64,000 nt of DNA from Prosthecobacter debontii. GTDB lineage: Bacteria; Verrucomicrobiota; Verrucomicrobiia; Chthoniobacterales; Chthoniobacteraceae. The stretch spans positions 1 to 64,000 of the forward strand of contig CAMDQC010000007.1 in assembly GCA_945905735.1 (NCBI GenBank). The letters run 5' to 3'. Below the pieces are notes generated by a model. It was not told the origin of the DNA. It ran no database searches and was given only the letters and a program-made list of their open reading frames with translations. The translations under genes were made by a program, and so were the position numbers. This document shows positions 43,703-52,944 of this stretch, in pieces. Every line of letters begins with the position of its first letter. The stretch's first letter is position 1.

Positions 43703-44677
43703 CTAGCAAATGCTCAGCACTTTGGCGACGATGTCGAGGGGCCGTGGGAGCTGTTTGCGCTCAAGCTCGGGCGAGTAGATCGCGGGCGCGTCGATGGAGC
43801 TGATGCGGAGAACGGGGGCGTCGAGATCGTCGAAGCATTTCTCCATGAGGATGCTGGAAATCTGCGCGCCGACGCCGCAGAACGGTTTGTTTTCCTCGAT
43901 GAGCACAGCGCGGTGCGTCTTGCGAACGCTGGCGAGAATCGCTTCTTCGTCCAGCGGGCGGATGCTGCGGAGATCGATGACTTCGGCGCTGATGTTGTGC
44001 TCGGCGGCGAGGATTTCGGCGGCTCGCAGGGCGGTGAGCGCGGCGCGTCCGTGGGCGATGAGCGTGATGTCGGTGCCCTCGCGTTTCACGTCGGCCTTGC
44101 CGAGCGGGATGAGGTATTCCTCCTCAGGCACTTCCCATTTTTCGCCGTAAAGGAGCGTGTTCTCCATGAACATCACGGGGTCATTATCGCGGATGGCGGT
44201 CTTCATCAGTCCCTTCGCATCGTAGGCGGTTGCAGGGCAGACGACCTTCAGGCCGGGGACGTTCGCGAGGAAGTTTTCGTGTGTGTGCGAGTGCGTCGCG
44301 CCGACGTTCGTGCCGCCATTCGCGGGGCCACGGATGACGATGGGGCAGTTGATAAGCCCGCCGCTCATGTAGCGGACTTGCGCGGCGTTGTTGATGATTT
44401 GGTCCCACGCGACGGTGGCGAAGCTCCAAAACATCAGCTCCATGACAGGCCGGATGCCGAGCATGGAAGCGCCGATGCCCATGCCGATGAACGCGGCCTC
44501 CGAGATCGGCGTATCCATCACGCGCTTGTCGCCCCACTTCTTCCAGAGGCCCTTGGTGACTTTGTAAGCGCCGTCGTACTGCGCGACTTCCTCGCCCATG
44601 AGGACGACGTTTTCATCGCGAGCAAGTTCTTCGTCAAAGGCTTGATTGAGTGCGTCGCGGTATTCGATAAGTGCCAT
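43703..44677 (-). CDS. pdhB: Pyruvate dehydrogenase E1 component, beta subunit
   Basis: A 324-residue transketolase-like E1-beta. The N-terminal ALIEYRDALNQAFDEELARDENVVLMGEEVA-type region is clear. So are GMGIGASMLGIRPVMELMFW, GATHSHTHENFLANVPGLKVV and the C-terminal LIEENKPFCGVGAQI and ISSIDAPAIYSPELE. With E1-alpha it decarboxylates pyruvate using thiamine diphosphate and acylates lipoyl-E2. The gene starts 53 bases after the pdhA stop. E2 and E3 genes are not in the window. Confidence 0.92.
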   Translation of the reverse strand: MALIEYRDALNQAFDEELARDENVVLMGEEVAQYDGAYKVTKGLWKKWGDKRVMDTPISEAAFIGMGIGASMLGIRPVMELMFWSFATVAWDQIINNAAQVRYMSGGLINCPIVIRGPANGGTNVGATHSHTHENFLANVPGLKVVCPATAYDAKGLMKTAIRDNDPVMFMENTLLYGEKWEVPEEEYLIPLGKADVKREGTDITLIAHGRAALTALRAAEILAAEHNISAEVIDLRSIRPLDEEAILASVRKTHRAVLIEENKPFCGVGAQISSILMEKCFDDLDAPVLRISSIDAPAIYSPELERKQLPRPLDIVAKVLSIC

Positions 44678-44730
44678 GTGTTAGAAAAGATGGTGGGTTT
44701 TGCGTTGAGGCTAAAACTTCGCTTCAGCGC

Positions 44731-45828
44731 TTAATCATTGAAAAAATGCTTCCCCGTCCGGCCCGCTTCCGTCTGGCGGTCCACTTCGTAGTACACGTCT
44801 TCGGTGATGCTCGAAACCTCTGGATACGGGCTTTCGTCGGCGAAGACGGCGCTTTGGGCGGCTTCGGCTTTGATGCCTTCTTCGAGGGTGTCGAACTGCT
44901 CTTCCGTCAGCACGCCTTCGGCGATGAGCTTGGCTTTGAAGACGTTGATCGGGTCGTGGTTCTTTTTGTAAAAATCAATCTCCTCGCGCTCCCGGTAGCC
45001 GCCGACGACGTTGTGCTTCGCGTCGGCGGTGGAGTGGCCGTAGTAGCGGTAAGTATCAATCTCCAGCATCGTCGGGCGGCTCTCGTTGTGGGCGCGCTCC
45101 ATCGCCACTTGGACGCTGGCGCGGACTTCGTAGATGTCGGTGCCCGCGCATTGTGCCCACTCCATATTGAAGCCCGCCGCGCGCTCGGCGAGGCAGCTCT
45201 TAAATGCGCTGCTGCGTTCCAAGCTCGTGCCCATGCTGTAGCCGTTGTTTTCGATGATATAAATGACGGGCAGATTGAAGAGCGACGCCATGTTCAGGCT
45301 CTCGTAGAGGCAGCCTTGGTTCACCGCGCCGTCGCCCATGAAGCACATCGCCGCACCCTTCACGCCTTTGTATTTCAGCGCGTAAGCGAGCCCGAGGCCG
45401 AGCGGCGTTTGCCCGCCGACGATGCCATGTCCGCCCCAGTAATTCTTGTCCGGCGCGAAAAAGTGCATCGATCCGCCTTTGCCCTTCGAGCAGCCCGTGG
45501 CTTTGCCAAAAAGCTCCGCCATGCACTCGTTCATATTCATCCCGACTCCGAGCGCGTGCCCGTGGTTGCGGTAGGCTGTGATCATGTGGTCGTCGTCGCC
45601 CATCAGAGAAGCGCAACCCGTGGCGATGGCTTCTTGCCCATTATAGACGTGGAGGAAGCCCCCCATTTTGCCCGCAGAATACTGCCGCACCGATTCATTC
45701 TCGAAGCACCGGATGCGCACCATATCTGTGAGGAGCTTGAGTTTCTGCTCGGCAGAAAGGCGGGCGTTGATGGGGGACTTGCCGAAGTCCGTTTTAGAAA
45801 TGTCCGTGGATTTTGCAGAAGTAGCCAT
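44731..45828 (-). CDS. pdhA: Pyruvate dehydrogenase E1 component, alpha subunit
   Basis: A 365-residue E1-alpha. The thiamine diphosphate motif is GDGAVNQG, followed about 30 residues later by ENNGYSMG. The conserved YRNHGHALGVG, KGGSMHFF and RYYGHSTAD segments are present. The phosphorylation-loop region YRYYGHS lies at its usual place. It carries out the decarboxylating step with E1-beta encoded next. Residues 1-30 are an Ala/Ser/Lys-rich extension. A 154-base region upstream (45829-45982), toward the NagZ-like gene on the same strand, probably holds the pdhA promoter. Confidence 0.93.
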   Translation of the reverse strand: MATSAKSTDISKTDFGKSPINARLSAEQKLKLLTDMVRIRCFENESVRQYSAGKMGGFLHVYNGQEAIATGCASLMGDDDHMITAYRNHGHALGVGMNMNECMAELFGKATGCSKGKGGSMHFFAPDKNYWGGHGIVGGQTPLGLGLAYALKYKGVKGAAMCFMGDGAVNQGCLYESLNMASLFNLPVIYIIENNGYSMGTSLERSSAFKSCLAERAAGFNMEWAQCAGTDIYEVRASVQVAMERAHNESRPTMLEIDTYRYYGHSTADAKHNVVGGYREREEIDFYKKNHDPINVFKAKLIAEGVLTEEQFDTLEEGIKAEAAQSAVFADESPYPEVSSITEDVYYEVDRQTEAGRTGKHFFND

Positions 45829-45982
45829 AGTTCAGTGAATAGTGAAGTCGCCCCGAGCAGGAATACCCAAAAACGACTCTCGGATGTTACGAGTTGGCGC
45901 AAATCGCGCAACCTTCGATTCATCCATGTCGCAAATTCTGCGCCGACACCCGGCCACGTGTCGAATTTTTATTCCGCCACGC

Positions 45983-47110
45983 TCAGTAAATTTCCACCGG
46001 AGAACGCTTCCCATCCTCGGGGCTCCGCTGTGCCGCAGCAGCAGCGCCGAGAGTCGCGATGCGGAGGTCCATCACCTCGGCGTCGCGACGGCGGAACTCC
46101 GCTTCCTCCCACGGTTCGGGCGGGGAGAGTTTTGCTTTGAACGCCGCCATATTCGCAAGCGCACGGTCGAGTTCCGCAGTGGGCACACCCGCGAGATAGC
46201 CGTGCGCCTTTTCCACCATCTCCACGCGGTGACAGATCATCGCCAAGTCATTGCCAGCCGTGATCGCGCGGTGGATGACTTGCTCCAGCCCGCTATCGCC
46301 TGTGCCGTAGGGATTTAGGATTGCGCCCATGTCGAGATCGTCCGTCATCACCAGCCCACGGAAGCCGTGCTCTCCGCGCAGGAGGTCCTTGATGATGCGC
46401 GGAGAAAGCGAAGTCGGCACCCCGGAGTCATCCAGCGCGGGATAGAAAGCGTGGCCGATCATCATCGAATCCACTGGGCTCGCGCTCGTTGGCGACGCGA
46501 AGTGCCGGAACACCGCCAGTTCGTTCGCATCCAGCTCCGCGCGGGAAAAAGGCACCGTCGGCAACTCATGGTGTGCATCCGCCGGGCAGCGCGAGTAGCC
46601 GGGGAAATGCTTGCCACACGACTGTACCCCCGCCGCCCGCATCGCATCGTTAAAGAGCGCCGCGTTGCGAATCACATGTGCTGCGTCGTTCCCGTAGCAG
46701 CGCCCGCGCAGCGAGTTGTCCGCATCATCGTCGAACGAAATATCGAGCACCGGGCAAAGGTCCAAATTGAACCCAAACATGCGCAGCAGCCGCCCCGTGA
46801 TCCGCCCATGCGCGGCGATGAGCGCCGCATCGTCTTTGTCGCGGAGTTGGTTCGCATTCGGCGGTTCGTTGCCGATGAGTTTGAGCCGCGAGACGCGCCC
46901 GCCTTCTTGGTCGATGGTGATAATCGGCGGCGTATCCGATACCTCGCGCAAGTCGTCGCACAGCTTCCGCAGTTGCGCCGCCGTCTGGATATTGCGCCCA
47001 AACAAAATGAACGCCCCCGGCTGAATCCGCCGGAACGTCGCCGCCGTCTCCGCATCGAGCACGGGACCGGGCACGCCGGTCATCAGCAGTTGGCCGAGGC
47101 TCGTCCCCAT
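45983..47110 (-). CDS. Glycoside hydrolase family 3 protein, beta-N-acetylhexosaminidase (NagZ-like)
   Basis: A 375-residue GH3 protein of the single-domain NagZ type. It has the GRNIQTAAQLRKLC N-terminal region and IDQEGGRVSRL. The KHFPGYSRCPADAHHELP loop supplies the Lys-His pair and the acid/base His of NagZ enzymes. The catalytic nucleophile Asp is in VMTDDLDMGAI. NagZ removes N-acetylglucosamine from peptidoglycan fragments during recycling. It lies 4 bases after the stop of the ThuA-domain gene and may be part of the cobW-SBP-thuA-nagZ unit. Confidence 0.87.
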   Translation of the reverse strand: MGTSLGQLLMTGVPGPVLDAETAATFRRIQPGAFILFGRNIQTAAQLRKLCDDLREVSDTPPIITIDQEGGRVSRLKLIGNEPPNANQLRDKDDAALIAAHGRITGRLLRMFGFNLDLCPVLDISFDDDADNSLRGRCYGNDAAHVIRNAALFNDAMRAAGVQSCGKHFPGYSRCPADAHHELPTVPFSRAELDANELAVFRHFASPTSASPVDSMMIGHAFYPALDDSGVPTSLSPRIIKDLLRGEHGFRGLVMTDDLDMGAILNPYGTGDSGLEQVIHRAITAGNDLAMICHRVEMVEKAHGYLAGVPTAELDRALANMAAFKAKLSPPEPWEEAEFRRRDAEVMDLRIATLGAAAAAQRSPEDGKRSPVEIY

Positions 47111-47114
47111 CGGG

Positions 47115-48080
47115 CTACTTCTTTCCCTTCGGATCGAGGTTTGCGGACAGCTCTTCTTCCGTCAGTTTGCTCTCCACGCCGCTCGCTGGGACTTCGGCTT
47201 TTGCGCTCCACACGATTGCGTTGAGGACGAGTTTGCGTTGGTCAGGGTTGGCCCAGCCGGAGTGAAAATGGCCGCCGGTGAAGCCGAAGCCGCGCCCGCC
47301 GTCTTCGCGCTCTACGGCCCATGCGACGTGTTGGGGTTGTTTGAGTTCGAGGACCGCTTTTTTTTGCTCGGGATTTCCTGCGTGTGGGCCCTCGCCGCGT
47401 TTGGTGGTTTCTTCGGGGGCGAGTGCGCTGAGGATTGGGGTGACGCCTTTCATCCCTCGTTGGAAGCGCATGTGGTAGTACCATTCGTCGTTGGTGCTGA
47501 AGGGCTTCACGCCGTTGCTGATCGGGTGTTTGGGGAACTCGCTGAAGTTGGCCGTCCAGTGCGGGTTCACGCTCCACCATTGCTCAAAGTAGCCGCCGAG
47601 CCAGTTGAGAAATTCGGGGGAGCCTTTGCCTTTGGAGCCTCGGTCGGCGGGGGGCGGGGTCTTCACGGGTTTGCCGTCTGGGCCGGGTGCGGCGTCGGGC
47701 CAGTTGGTCTTTTCGTAGGCGGGCTCGACGGCGTAATGGAGGGCGACAAAGCCGCAGCCGCGTTTCATTTCTTTGTCGAGCTGGGTGAGGCGGTCGCCGG
47801 AGACTGCGGGGTGCCCGCCACCGCCGTCGGAGTAAATGAGGATGGTGCTCGCCGCCGCCATTTCTTCGGCGCTGGGCCATTCGGCGTTGAGCTTCACTTT
47901 TACGGCGACGCGGTCGGCTGCGCCTTGCTCTAGGCACTTGGCGAGGAGCTGTACTCCAGCGTTGTGCTCGTGCTGGCCGGGCCCGTGGGAGGGCTTGCCT
48001 GCGATGAGGAGCACGTTCTTTTTGTCGGCAGCGAAACCGAGAGTGGAAATGGCGAGTGAGAGCAGAAAGGTAAGTTTCAT
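47115..48080 (-). CDS. Exported ThuA-like domain protein
   Basis: A 321-residue protein with a signal peptide (MKLTFLLSLAISTLGFAA) and a ThuA domain: NVLLIAGKPSHGPGQHEHNAG, ILIYSDGGGGHPAVSG, CGFVALHYAVEP, and FSTNDEWYYHMRF with GFTGGHFHSGWANP near the end. ThuA-like proteins adopt a glutamine-amidotransferase-like fold and are tied to carbohydrate use. They are very abundant in Verrucomicrobiota and Planctomycetota, but the chemistry is not settled. ATG 48080 starts the signal peptide; the frame upstream overlaps the solute-binding protein gene. Confidence 0.88.
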   Translation of the reverse strand: MKLTFLLSLAISTLGFAADKKNVLLIAGKPSHGPGQHEHNAGVQLLAKCLEQGAADRVAVKVKLNAEWPSAEEMAAASTILIYSDGGGGHPAVSGDRLTQLDKEMKRGCGFVALHYAVEPAYEKTNWPDAAPGPDGKPVKTPPPADRGSKGKGSPEFLNWLGGYFEQWWSVNPHWTANFSEFPKHPISNGVKPFSTNDEWYYHMRFQRGMKGVTPILSALAPEETTKRGEGPHAGNPEQKKAVLELKQPQHVAWAVEREDGGRGFGFTGGHFHSGWANPDQRKLVLNAIVWSAKAEVPASGVESKLTEEELSANLDPKGKK

Positions 48081-48120
48081 GTGCTCCAGATGGAGAATCC
48101 GCCCCGCGAGTGCAAGCAGA

Positions 48121-49713
48121 CTATTTCCCCAGCCTCGCAAGCTCCGCCGCCTTCTGGTAATTTGCGCGGAACTGATCCGACAACTCTTTCGCAAGCTGCA
48201 CCTGCCGAATCTTCGGCGCGTCCTTTGCCAGCGCGTCTTTGATACGCCCTTTCGCCGCATCGTAATTCACCGCTTCCACATCCTCGAATGCTGCCAGCGC
48301 CTCCGGCGGAAATGTGCCCGTCGCCTCGCGAGCGGCGATCAGCGCGGCCCATGCGTGGGTCAGCTCTGGGTGCGTATCCACGCACATCACGCGGACGATA
48401 AACGCAATCGAGCTAAACAGGCTGCCCGTCTTTTTCCCATCGTAGGTAAAGTCCTTCGCGGCCACATACGGCAGCACGTCTGGGTCGCTCCGCAACTCGC
48501 GGAACTCCTCCCCGTAGAGCGACGGCAGTGTGGGCAGGCGCCGGAGCGCGTGCGTCTTCGGGCCGCCCGGCGCACCGACTTTCCAGCCCCATATTTTTTG
48601 CCCATCGCCCAGCACGTATTCGATGAATGCGCTCGCGATTTTTTTGTTCGGCGCACCTCGCAGCAGGGCGATGGGGTCCACGCCGAAGCTCGTGCCGCCC
48701 TGCGCGTCCGAGTATCCGATGCGCGAGCTTCCATCCGCACGCCGTACGGCCTCGCTCTGGTAGCGCCCGTAGAAATCAATGGTCATCCCCGCCGCCGCCT
48801 CGCCCGCTTCCACATCGAGCGAAATTTTCGCCGACGAATCGCTGAAATACCGCGAGTTTGCACCGATGCGCTGGAGCAGCCGCACGGCCCGCTGCCAGCC
48901 CGCCGCATTATCCGCGCCCGCCTCTTTCATCTGTTGCTGGATAAGCATTTCAAACGCCTTGTTCGCCGAGCTGCTCTGCATCGGATTGGCCAGCGCGAGA
49001 CTGCGAAAATACCGCGCATCCGCGATGTCCGCCCACCGGCGCGGCGGCTCCACGCCCAGCGTCGCGATGCGGTCGCGGTTAAACGCGATTCCAAACGCCC
49101 CAATCGCCGAGCCCACCCAGCGCCCGCCTTCATCGTAGTAAGGCTCGCCGCCCACCGTCGGCTCGATGGGTTTCCCTTTCCCAAATAGCTCCGGGTGCGC
49201 CGCGACATACCCGCAATCCACGAGAAATCCCTGCCCCGCCGAGCCGATGAAATCGAACGACCCACCGCCAAAAAACACATCCATCCCCGAAGTCACCTCC
49301 GACGCCAGAAACGCTCTGCGCGCGCTCTGCGCGGGCGTGTCGTCCTCCGGCGTCGCGTCGAGGACGAGCTTTGCGTCCACGAATCCCGACTCCACGTCCT
49401 TGCTCCACGCCCGGCCCAGAGTCTTCTCCCAGTGGTATTGAAACGCCGCTTTATACTGCCCGGAAATATACCGCCCGATCTCGCTCGTCCCGCCCGGCGT
49501 GCGAAAATCCACCGTCACCGTGCGTCCCGTTTTTTGCTGATACCACTCGCGAAAACCGCGCCCAAACTCCGAGCGGATCGCCTCGTTGTGCGGGGTGATG
49601 ACGACCACCGAATCCTGCCCCTTCAGCACGAGCCCATCGCCACGCGGTCGCAGCACGATAGGGCCAACGACGAGGACGGCGAGGGCGACTAAAAGTGGCC
49701 AAGGACGCGACAT
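48121..49713 (-). CDS. Orphan extracellular solute-binding protein (iron/Fe3+-type ABC family)
   Basis: A 530-residue protein with an N-terminal hydrophobic anchor or signal (PLLVALAVLVVGPIVL). It resembles periplasmic iron- or metal-binding proteins: VVVITPHNEAIRSEFGRGF near the start, FGGGSFDFIGSAGQGFLVD, AFGIAFNRDRIATLGVEPPR, and GADNAAGWQRAVRLLQRIGANS. It is longer than usual (about 340 residues) because of a helical C-terminal extension of about 130 residues. No permease or ATPase gene is adjacent. It is 9 bases downstream of the CobW-type GTPase, so a link to metal handling is plausible but not shown. Confidence 0.78.
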   Translation of the reverse strand: MSRPWPLLVALAVLVVGPIVLRPRGDGLVLKGQDSVVVITPHNEAIRSEFGRGFREWYQQKTGRTVTVDFRTPGGTSEIGRYISGQYKAAFQYHWEKTLGRAWSKDVESGFVDAKLVLDATPEDDTPAQSARRAFLASEVTSGMDVFFGGGSFDFIGSAGQGFLVDCGYVAAHPELFGKGKPIEPTVGGEPYYDEGGRWVGSAIGAFGIAFNRDRIATLGVEPPRRWADIADARYFRSLALANPMQSSSANKAFEMLIQQQMKEAGADNAAGWQRAVRLLQRIGANSRYFSDSSAKISLDVEAGEAAAGMTIDFYGRYQSEAVRRADGSSRIGYSDAQGGTSFGVDPIALLRGAPNKKIASAFIEYVLGDGQKIWGWKVGAPGGPKTHALRRLPTLPSLYGEEFRELRSDPDVLPYVAAKDFTYDGKKTGSLFSSIAFIVRVMCVDTHPELTHAWAALIAAREATGTFPPEALAAFEDVEAVNYDAAKGRIKDALAKDAPKIRQVQLAKELSDQFRANYQKAAELARLGK

Positions 49714-49722
49714 GCCACCGTG

Positions 49723-50676
49723 CTACGCCAAGCAGCCGTCGAGTTGCTTGCGGATGACTTCTTCCTTGAGGTTTTTGCCGATGAATACGAGCTGGCTCTC
49801 TCGCTTCTCGCCCTTTTCCCACAGCCGATCCCACAGGAGCGTGAAGCGGTTGTTGACTCCGTGAAAGATGGCGCGACGCGGGTTGCCAGCGATGTTGAGG
49901 AAGCCTTTGCTGCGGTAGATTTGCTCTTTCTCGGACATCGTTTGGACGAAAAACTCGAGCTTCTCGATGACGAACGGTTTCTCGTAGGCGTAAGAGAACG
50001 AGTTCACGTCGTGGTGATGCCGGTTACGCATCTCGTTCAGGAAATCCGGGTCCACGGCGAGCTTTCGGTCGAGGTCAAAGGCGTGCATGTCGAGCAGCTC
50101 TTTGATGTTCGCCTGCGACTGGCTGGTGCGGATGATTTGGCAGTGCTCGTTGAGCCCTTTGATGATGCCTTCGACCTTCGTGAGCTGCGCCTCGTCCACG
50201 AGGTCTATTTTGTTCAGGAGCACGTAGTCGGCATTCACGATTTGCTCCCTCGCGGTGTCCTGCGATGCGATGTGTTTCTCCACTTGCTCGGCATCCACGA
50301 CGGTGATGATGGAGTCGAGCATCACATGCTGCTGGAGCTGCGGGATATTGAGAAAAGTCTGCGCCACCGGCTGCGGGTCTGCCGCGCCAGTCGTCTCGAT
50401 GAGGATGTAGTCGAAGCCTCCGCGCTTGATGAGCTTCTTCACGCCCTCCACGAGGTCTTTGCGCACGGAGCAGCACAGGCAACCGTTGCTCAGCTCCAAG
50501 ATGTCGTCCTTCGTCTTCTCCACGAGCGCGCCATCAATGCCGATCTTGCCCATTTCATTGACGATGACGGCGAACTTGTAGCCGTGCTGCTGCTTGAGGA
50601 TGTAGTTTAAGAGAGTCGTCTTCCCCGCGCCGAGGAAGCCGGTGAGGATGGTGACTGGAATGCGTTTTTGGCTCAT
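49723..50676 (-). CDS. CobW/COG0523 family metallochaperone GTPase
   Basis: A 317-residue G3E GTPase. It has the P-loop in [17 protein letters not shown], the metal-binding CXCC motif in [12 protein letters not shown], and the base-recognition motif [10 protein letters not shown]. The C-terminal CobW_C domain contains [19 protein letters not shown] and [21 protein letters not shown]. Members deliver zinc, cobalt or other metals to target proteins. The specific metal is unknown. It is the first gene of a minus-strand unit with a solute-binding protein. Confidence 0.9.
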   Translation of the reverse strand: MSQKRIPVTILTGFLGAGKTTLLNYILKQQHGYKFAVIVNEMGKIGIDGALVEKTKDDILELSNGCLCCSVRKDLVEGVKKLIKRGGFDYILIETTGAADPQPVAQTFLNIPQLQQHVMLDSIITVVDAEQVEKHIASQDTAREQIVNADYVLLNKIDLVDEAQLTKVEGIIKGLNEHCQIIRTSQSQANIKELLDMHAFDLDRKLAVDPDFLNEMRNRHHHDVNSFSYAYEKPFVIEKLEFFVQTMSEKEQIYRSKGFLNIAGNPRRAIFHGVNNRFTLLWDRLWEKGEKRESQLVFIGKNLKEEVIRKQLDGCLA

Positions 50677-50697
50677 AGAAAGATGGAATAGTTGCTG

Positions 50698-50735
50698 AAA
50701 ACGAAACTGGCGGCTGGGAGATAATCTCCAAGCCG
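50698..50735 (-). terminator. Terminator after the rpmB unit
   Basis: ACTGGCGGCT (50706-50715) pairs exactly with AGCCGCCAGT at 50731-50740, with a second inner stem GGAG/CTCC. On the minus strand it is followed by TTCGTTTT. It should end transcription of rpmB and the small downstream gene. Confidence 0.75.
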
Positions 50736-50760
50736 CCAGTATGAAAGGTTCGTTGCCGAA

Positions 50761-50967
50761 TTAACGCTTTTTGCGGAGCATCGGGAGGCCCGTGCGCTCG
50801 TTCTCGATGACTTCCATGTTTGCAGGAACTGCATCAAGGCCGCCCTCGGGCTTCACTTCACCGGCGAAGAAATAAAGTGTGACTTCCTGACCGCCCTTTA
50901 GCTTTTGAAGGCGATTGTGAAGGTAGTAAGTTTTTTTCGATTTTTTGGAAATAACGGAGAATGCCAT
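50761..50967 (-). CDS. Small conserved protein downstream of rpmB, unknown function
   Basis: A 68-residue basic protein. It starts MAFSVISKKSKKTYYLHNRL and contains TLYFFAGEVKPEGGLDAVP and ENERTGLPMLRKKR. The pattern K-T-YYLH, YFF, ENERTG-LP-L-KKK recurs in small uncharacterised proteins of several phyla, as far as I recall. It lies 63 bases downstream of rpmB and shares a terminator with it, so it is probably expressed with the ribosomal protein. Its charge would suit RNA or ribosome binding; that is inference. Confidence 0.7.
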   Translation of the reverse strand: MAFSVISKKSKKTYYLHNRLQKLKGGQEVTLYFFAGEVKPEGGLDAVPANMEVIENERTGLPMLRKKR

Positions 50968-51029
50968 GTCTGTATTTTTAGTAGTGGTTTGGTTAAGAGA
51001 AATGTGTGAGTCGGTAGATTACCGATTAC

Positions 51030-51296
51030 TTACGCAACAATGCCAGCCTTTTTTAGCGTGGAATAAGCTCCATTCTTATTGATGGTCTTCATCGCGCGGG
51101 CCGTGAGCTTCACGGTGACGAACTTATTCAGCTCTGGCACCCAGATGCGCTTGGTCCGCAGATTGGGCAGAAAGTAGCGCGGCGTAATCGCGGTAACGTG
51201 CTGACCGATGCCGCCTTTCTTCTTGGCTAGACCGCGGCGGTGAATCTTGTTGCCCCGGATGGGCTTGGCTCCTGTGATGTCGCAAATTCGGCTCAT
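51030..51296 (-). CDS. rpmB: 50S ribosomal protein L28
   Basis: An 88-residue ribosomal protein L28. The start at 51296 gives the conserved SRICDITGAKPIRGNK. KKGGIGQHVTAITPRYF and the RKIW-like RIWVPEL segment follow, then the C-terminal VTVKLTARAMKTINKNGAY. The frame is open 25 residues upstream but without family sequence. It is not followed by rpmG; a small unrelated conserved gene takes that place. Confidence 0.95.
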   Translation of the reverse strand: MSRICDITGAKPIRGNKIHRRGLAKKKGGIGQHVTAITPRYFLPNLRTKRIWVPELNKFVTVKLTARAMKTINKNGAYSTLKKAGIVA

Positions 51297-51469
51297 AAAA
51301 AATATCGTAGAAAACTGGATGTGGTTTTGAAAAGGGGCGCGGAAGATGGGGAGGATGCTCGGCCCGGTCAAGGGGATTCTCGTCTTTTTTCTGACCGCCT
51401 GGATTTCGACGTATCGTCGGGAGCGAGCTTCCGCTTTCCAAGCTCCAAATCTCCGCTACAACACACCGC

Positions 51470-52018
51470 ATGAGACGCATCCTGCCTTTCGCCATCCTCA
51501 CCACCATCGTAGCCGTCGCCACCGCGCAAAGCCCCGTCCCGCCGCCCACGCCGGGCGACGACGGCAAAGTCGCGCCCGGAAAAGTGGCGGCCAATAAACC
51601 CATCTGGCGCGTCAATTTACCCGGCGGAACCTACGAGCTGATCGTCGGCGCAATCGTCAGCGTGAGCAGCCACGAATACGTCATCGAGCCCGGCACCACG
51701 CGAGTCACCGAGGTGAATGTGGACACCACCGGCCAGCTCAACGTCCGTTTTTACTACATCGAATCCGGCATGGCCGCGCCTCCCGGTGGAATCGGCGGCG
51801 CGACCTTCGACAAAGTGAAGAGCCTCGTGAACGAAGCCGGCGAACGCACGGGCACTTCGGACCTGTGGAAAAATGTGCGCAAATCCTACCCCACGACGAC
51901 CCACGCTCGCACCGTCGAATACCGCGTGAGCAGCAAAGACAGCCTCAACAAAATCTTCTCCAGCGCCTCAAAATGCCTGCGAACAGGACGCGAAGACGAG
52001 CTGAAGGTTTCGGACTGA
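51470..52018 (+). CDS. Exported hypothetical protein
   Basis: A 182-residue protein with a signal peptide (MRRILPFAILTTIVAVATA), a Pro/Gly linker (PVPPPTPGDDGKVAPGK), and a beta-rich domain with WRVNLPGGTYELIVGAIVSVSSHEY and TEVNVDTTGQLNVRFYYIES. No recognised family. It is divergent from rpmB, with a 173-base gap, and convergent with ribF 6 bases away. Function cannot be assigned. Confidence 0.68.
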   Translation: MRRILPFAILTTIVAVATAQSPVPPPTPGDDGKVAPGKVAANKPIWRVNLPGGTYELIVGAIVSVSSHEYVIEPGTTRVTEVNVDTTGQLNVRFYYIESGMAAPPGGIGGATFDKVKSLVNEAGERTGTSDLWKNVRKSYPTTTHARTVEYRVSSKDSLNKIFSSASKCLRTGREDELKVSD

Positions 52019-52024
52019 TCCGGC

Positions 52025-52939
52025 TCAAACTCGCGCGGCTGCTGCGTCGGCTGCGATTTGCGCTTTGAGGGCGTCGAGCGATGCGAACTTTTGCTCGGGG
52101 CGGATGAAGTGGCGGAAGTGGACTTCGAGGTCTGCGCCGTAGAGGTCGCTGGTGAAGTCGAAGAGGTGAACTTCCAGCAGTCGCTCTTTGTCAGCGTCCT
52201 GCACGGTGGGGCGGAGGCCGATGTTCGCGACGCCGGGGATGCGCTTGTTTCCTAGCTCGGCGGTGACGGCATAGACGCCGTTCGGCGGGAGTTGTTCGTT
52301 TTCCGGGCGGATATTCGCGGTGGGAAATCCGATGGTGCGGCCTAGTTGGTTGCCCGCGATGACGGTGCCGAAAAGACTGAATTCGCGCCCAAGCAAACGC
52401 TGCGCTGTGGGCAAGTCGCCGCTTTGGATCGCAGCGCGGATAGCGGTGCTACTCACGGGCTGTCCGGCGATGGCGACGCTCGGGGTGCCGCTGGCGGTAA
52501 AGCCGAGTTGCGGGCCGAGCGCGGTGAGCAGCGCGAGGTTGCCAGCGCGGCCTTTGCCAAAGGCCCAGTCTTCGCCGACGCAGATTTGCCGCAGCGGACA
52601 GGCGGCGGCGAGTTGCTGGATAAAGTCGGCGGGCTCGGTGGCTGCGAATGCCTTATCGAAAGGAATGACGAGCGTGTGTTCGACGCCAAGCGCTTTGAGA
52701 ATACGCAGCTTGTGGCGCGTGGAGGTGAGCAGCGGCGAAGCGTTGCCGGGGCGCAGGACGCTGGTGGGATGCGGGTCGAAGGTGAGCACGACGGCACTGC
52801 CGTTGTTCTTCGCCGCAAACTCAAGCGCGCTAGAAATGACGGCGCGGTGCCCGAGATGCACGCCGTCGAATACGCCCGCCGCGATTGCGATTGGGCCGGG
52901 AAGAGCGGCAAGGTCGGCGATGGCGGTGAGGGTGTTCAC
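52025..52939 (-). CDS. ribF: Bifunctional riboflavin kinase / FAD synthetase
   Basis: A 304-residue RibF that makes FMN and then FAD. The adenylyltransferase part has GVFDGVHLGHRAVI and LTFDPHPTSVLRP, plus CVGEDWAFGKGRAGN. The flavokinase part begins with GRTIGFPTANI and includes NGVYAVTAELGNKRIPGVANIG. The start is GTG at 52939, the only one before the conserved N-terminus. It is the last gene of the nusA-infB-rbfA-nrnA-truB-ribF unit, 5 bases after truB. Confidence 0.94.
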   Translation of the reverse strand: MNTLTAIADLAALPGPIAIAAGVFDGVHLGHRAVISSALEFAAKNNGSAVVLTFDPHPTSVLRPGNASPLLTSTRHKLRILKALGVEHTLVIPFDKAFAATEPADFIQQLAAACPLRQICVGEDWAFGKGRAGNLALLTALGPQLGFTASGTPSVAIAGQPVSSTAIRAAIQSGDLPTAQRLLGREFSLFGTVIAGNQLGRTIGFPTANIRPENEQLPPNGVYAVTAELGNKRIPGVANIGLRPTVQDADKERLLEVHLFDFTSDLYGADLEVHFRHFIRPEQKFASLDALKAQIAADAAAARV

Positions 52940-52944
52940 GCACT

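Noticed and set aside
44671-46140. 489-codon plus-strand frame opposite pdhA
   Set aside because: Antisense shadow of pdhA, which shows complete E1-alpha motifs.
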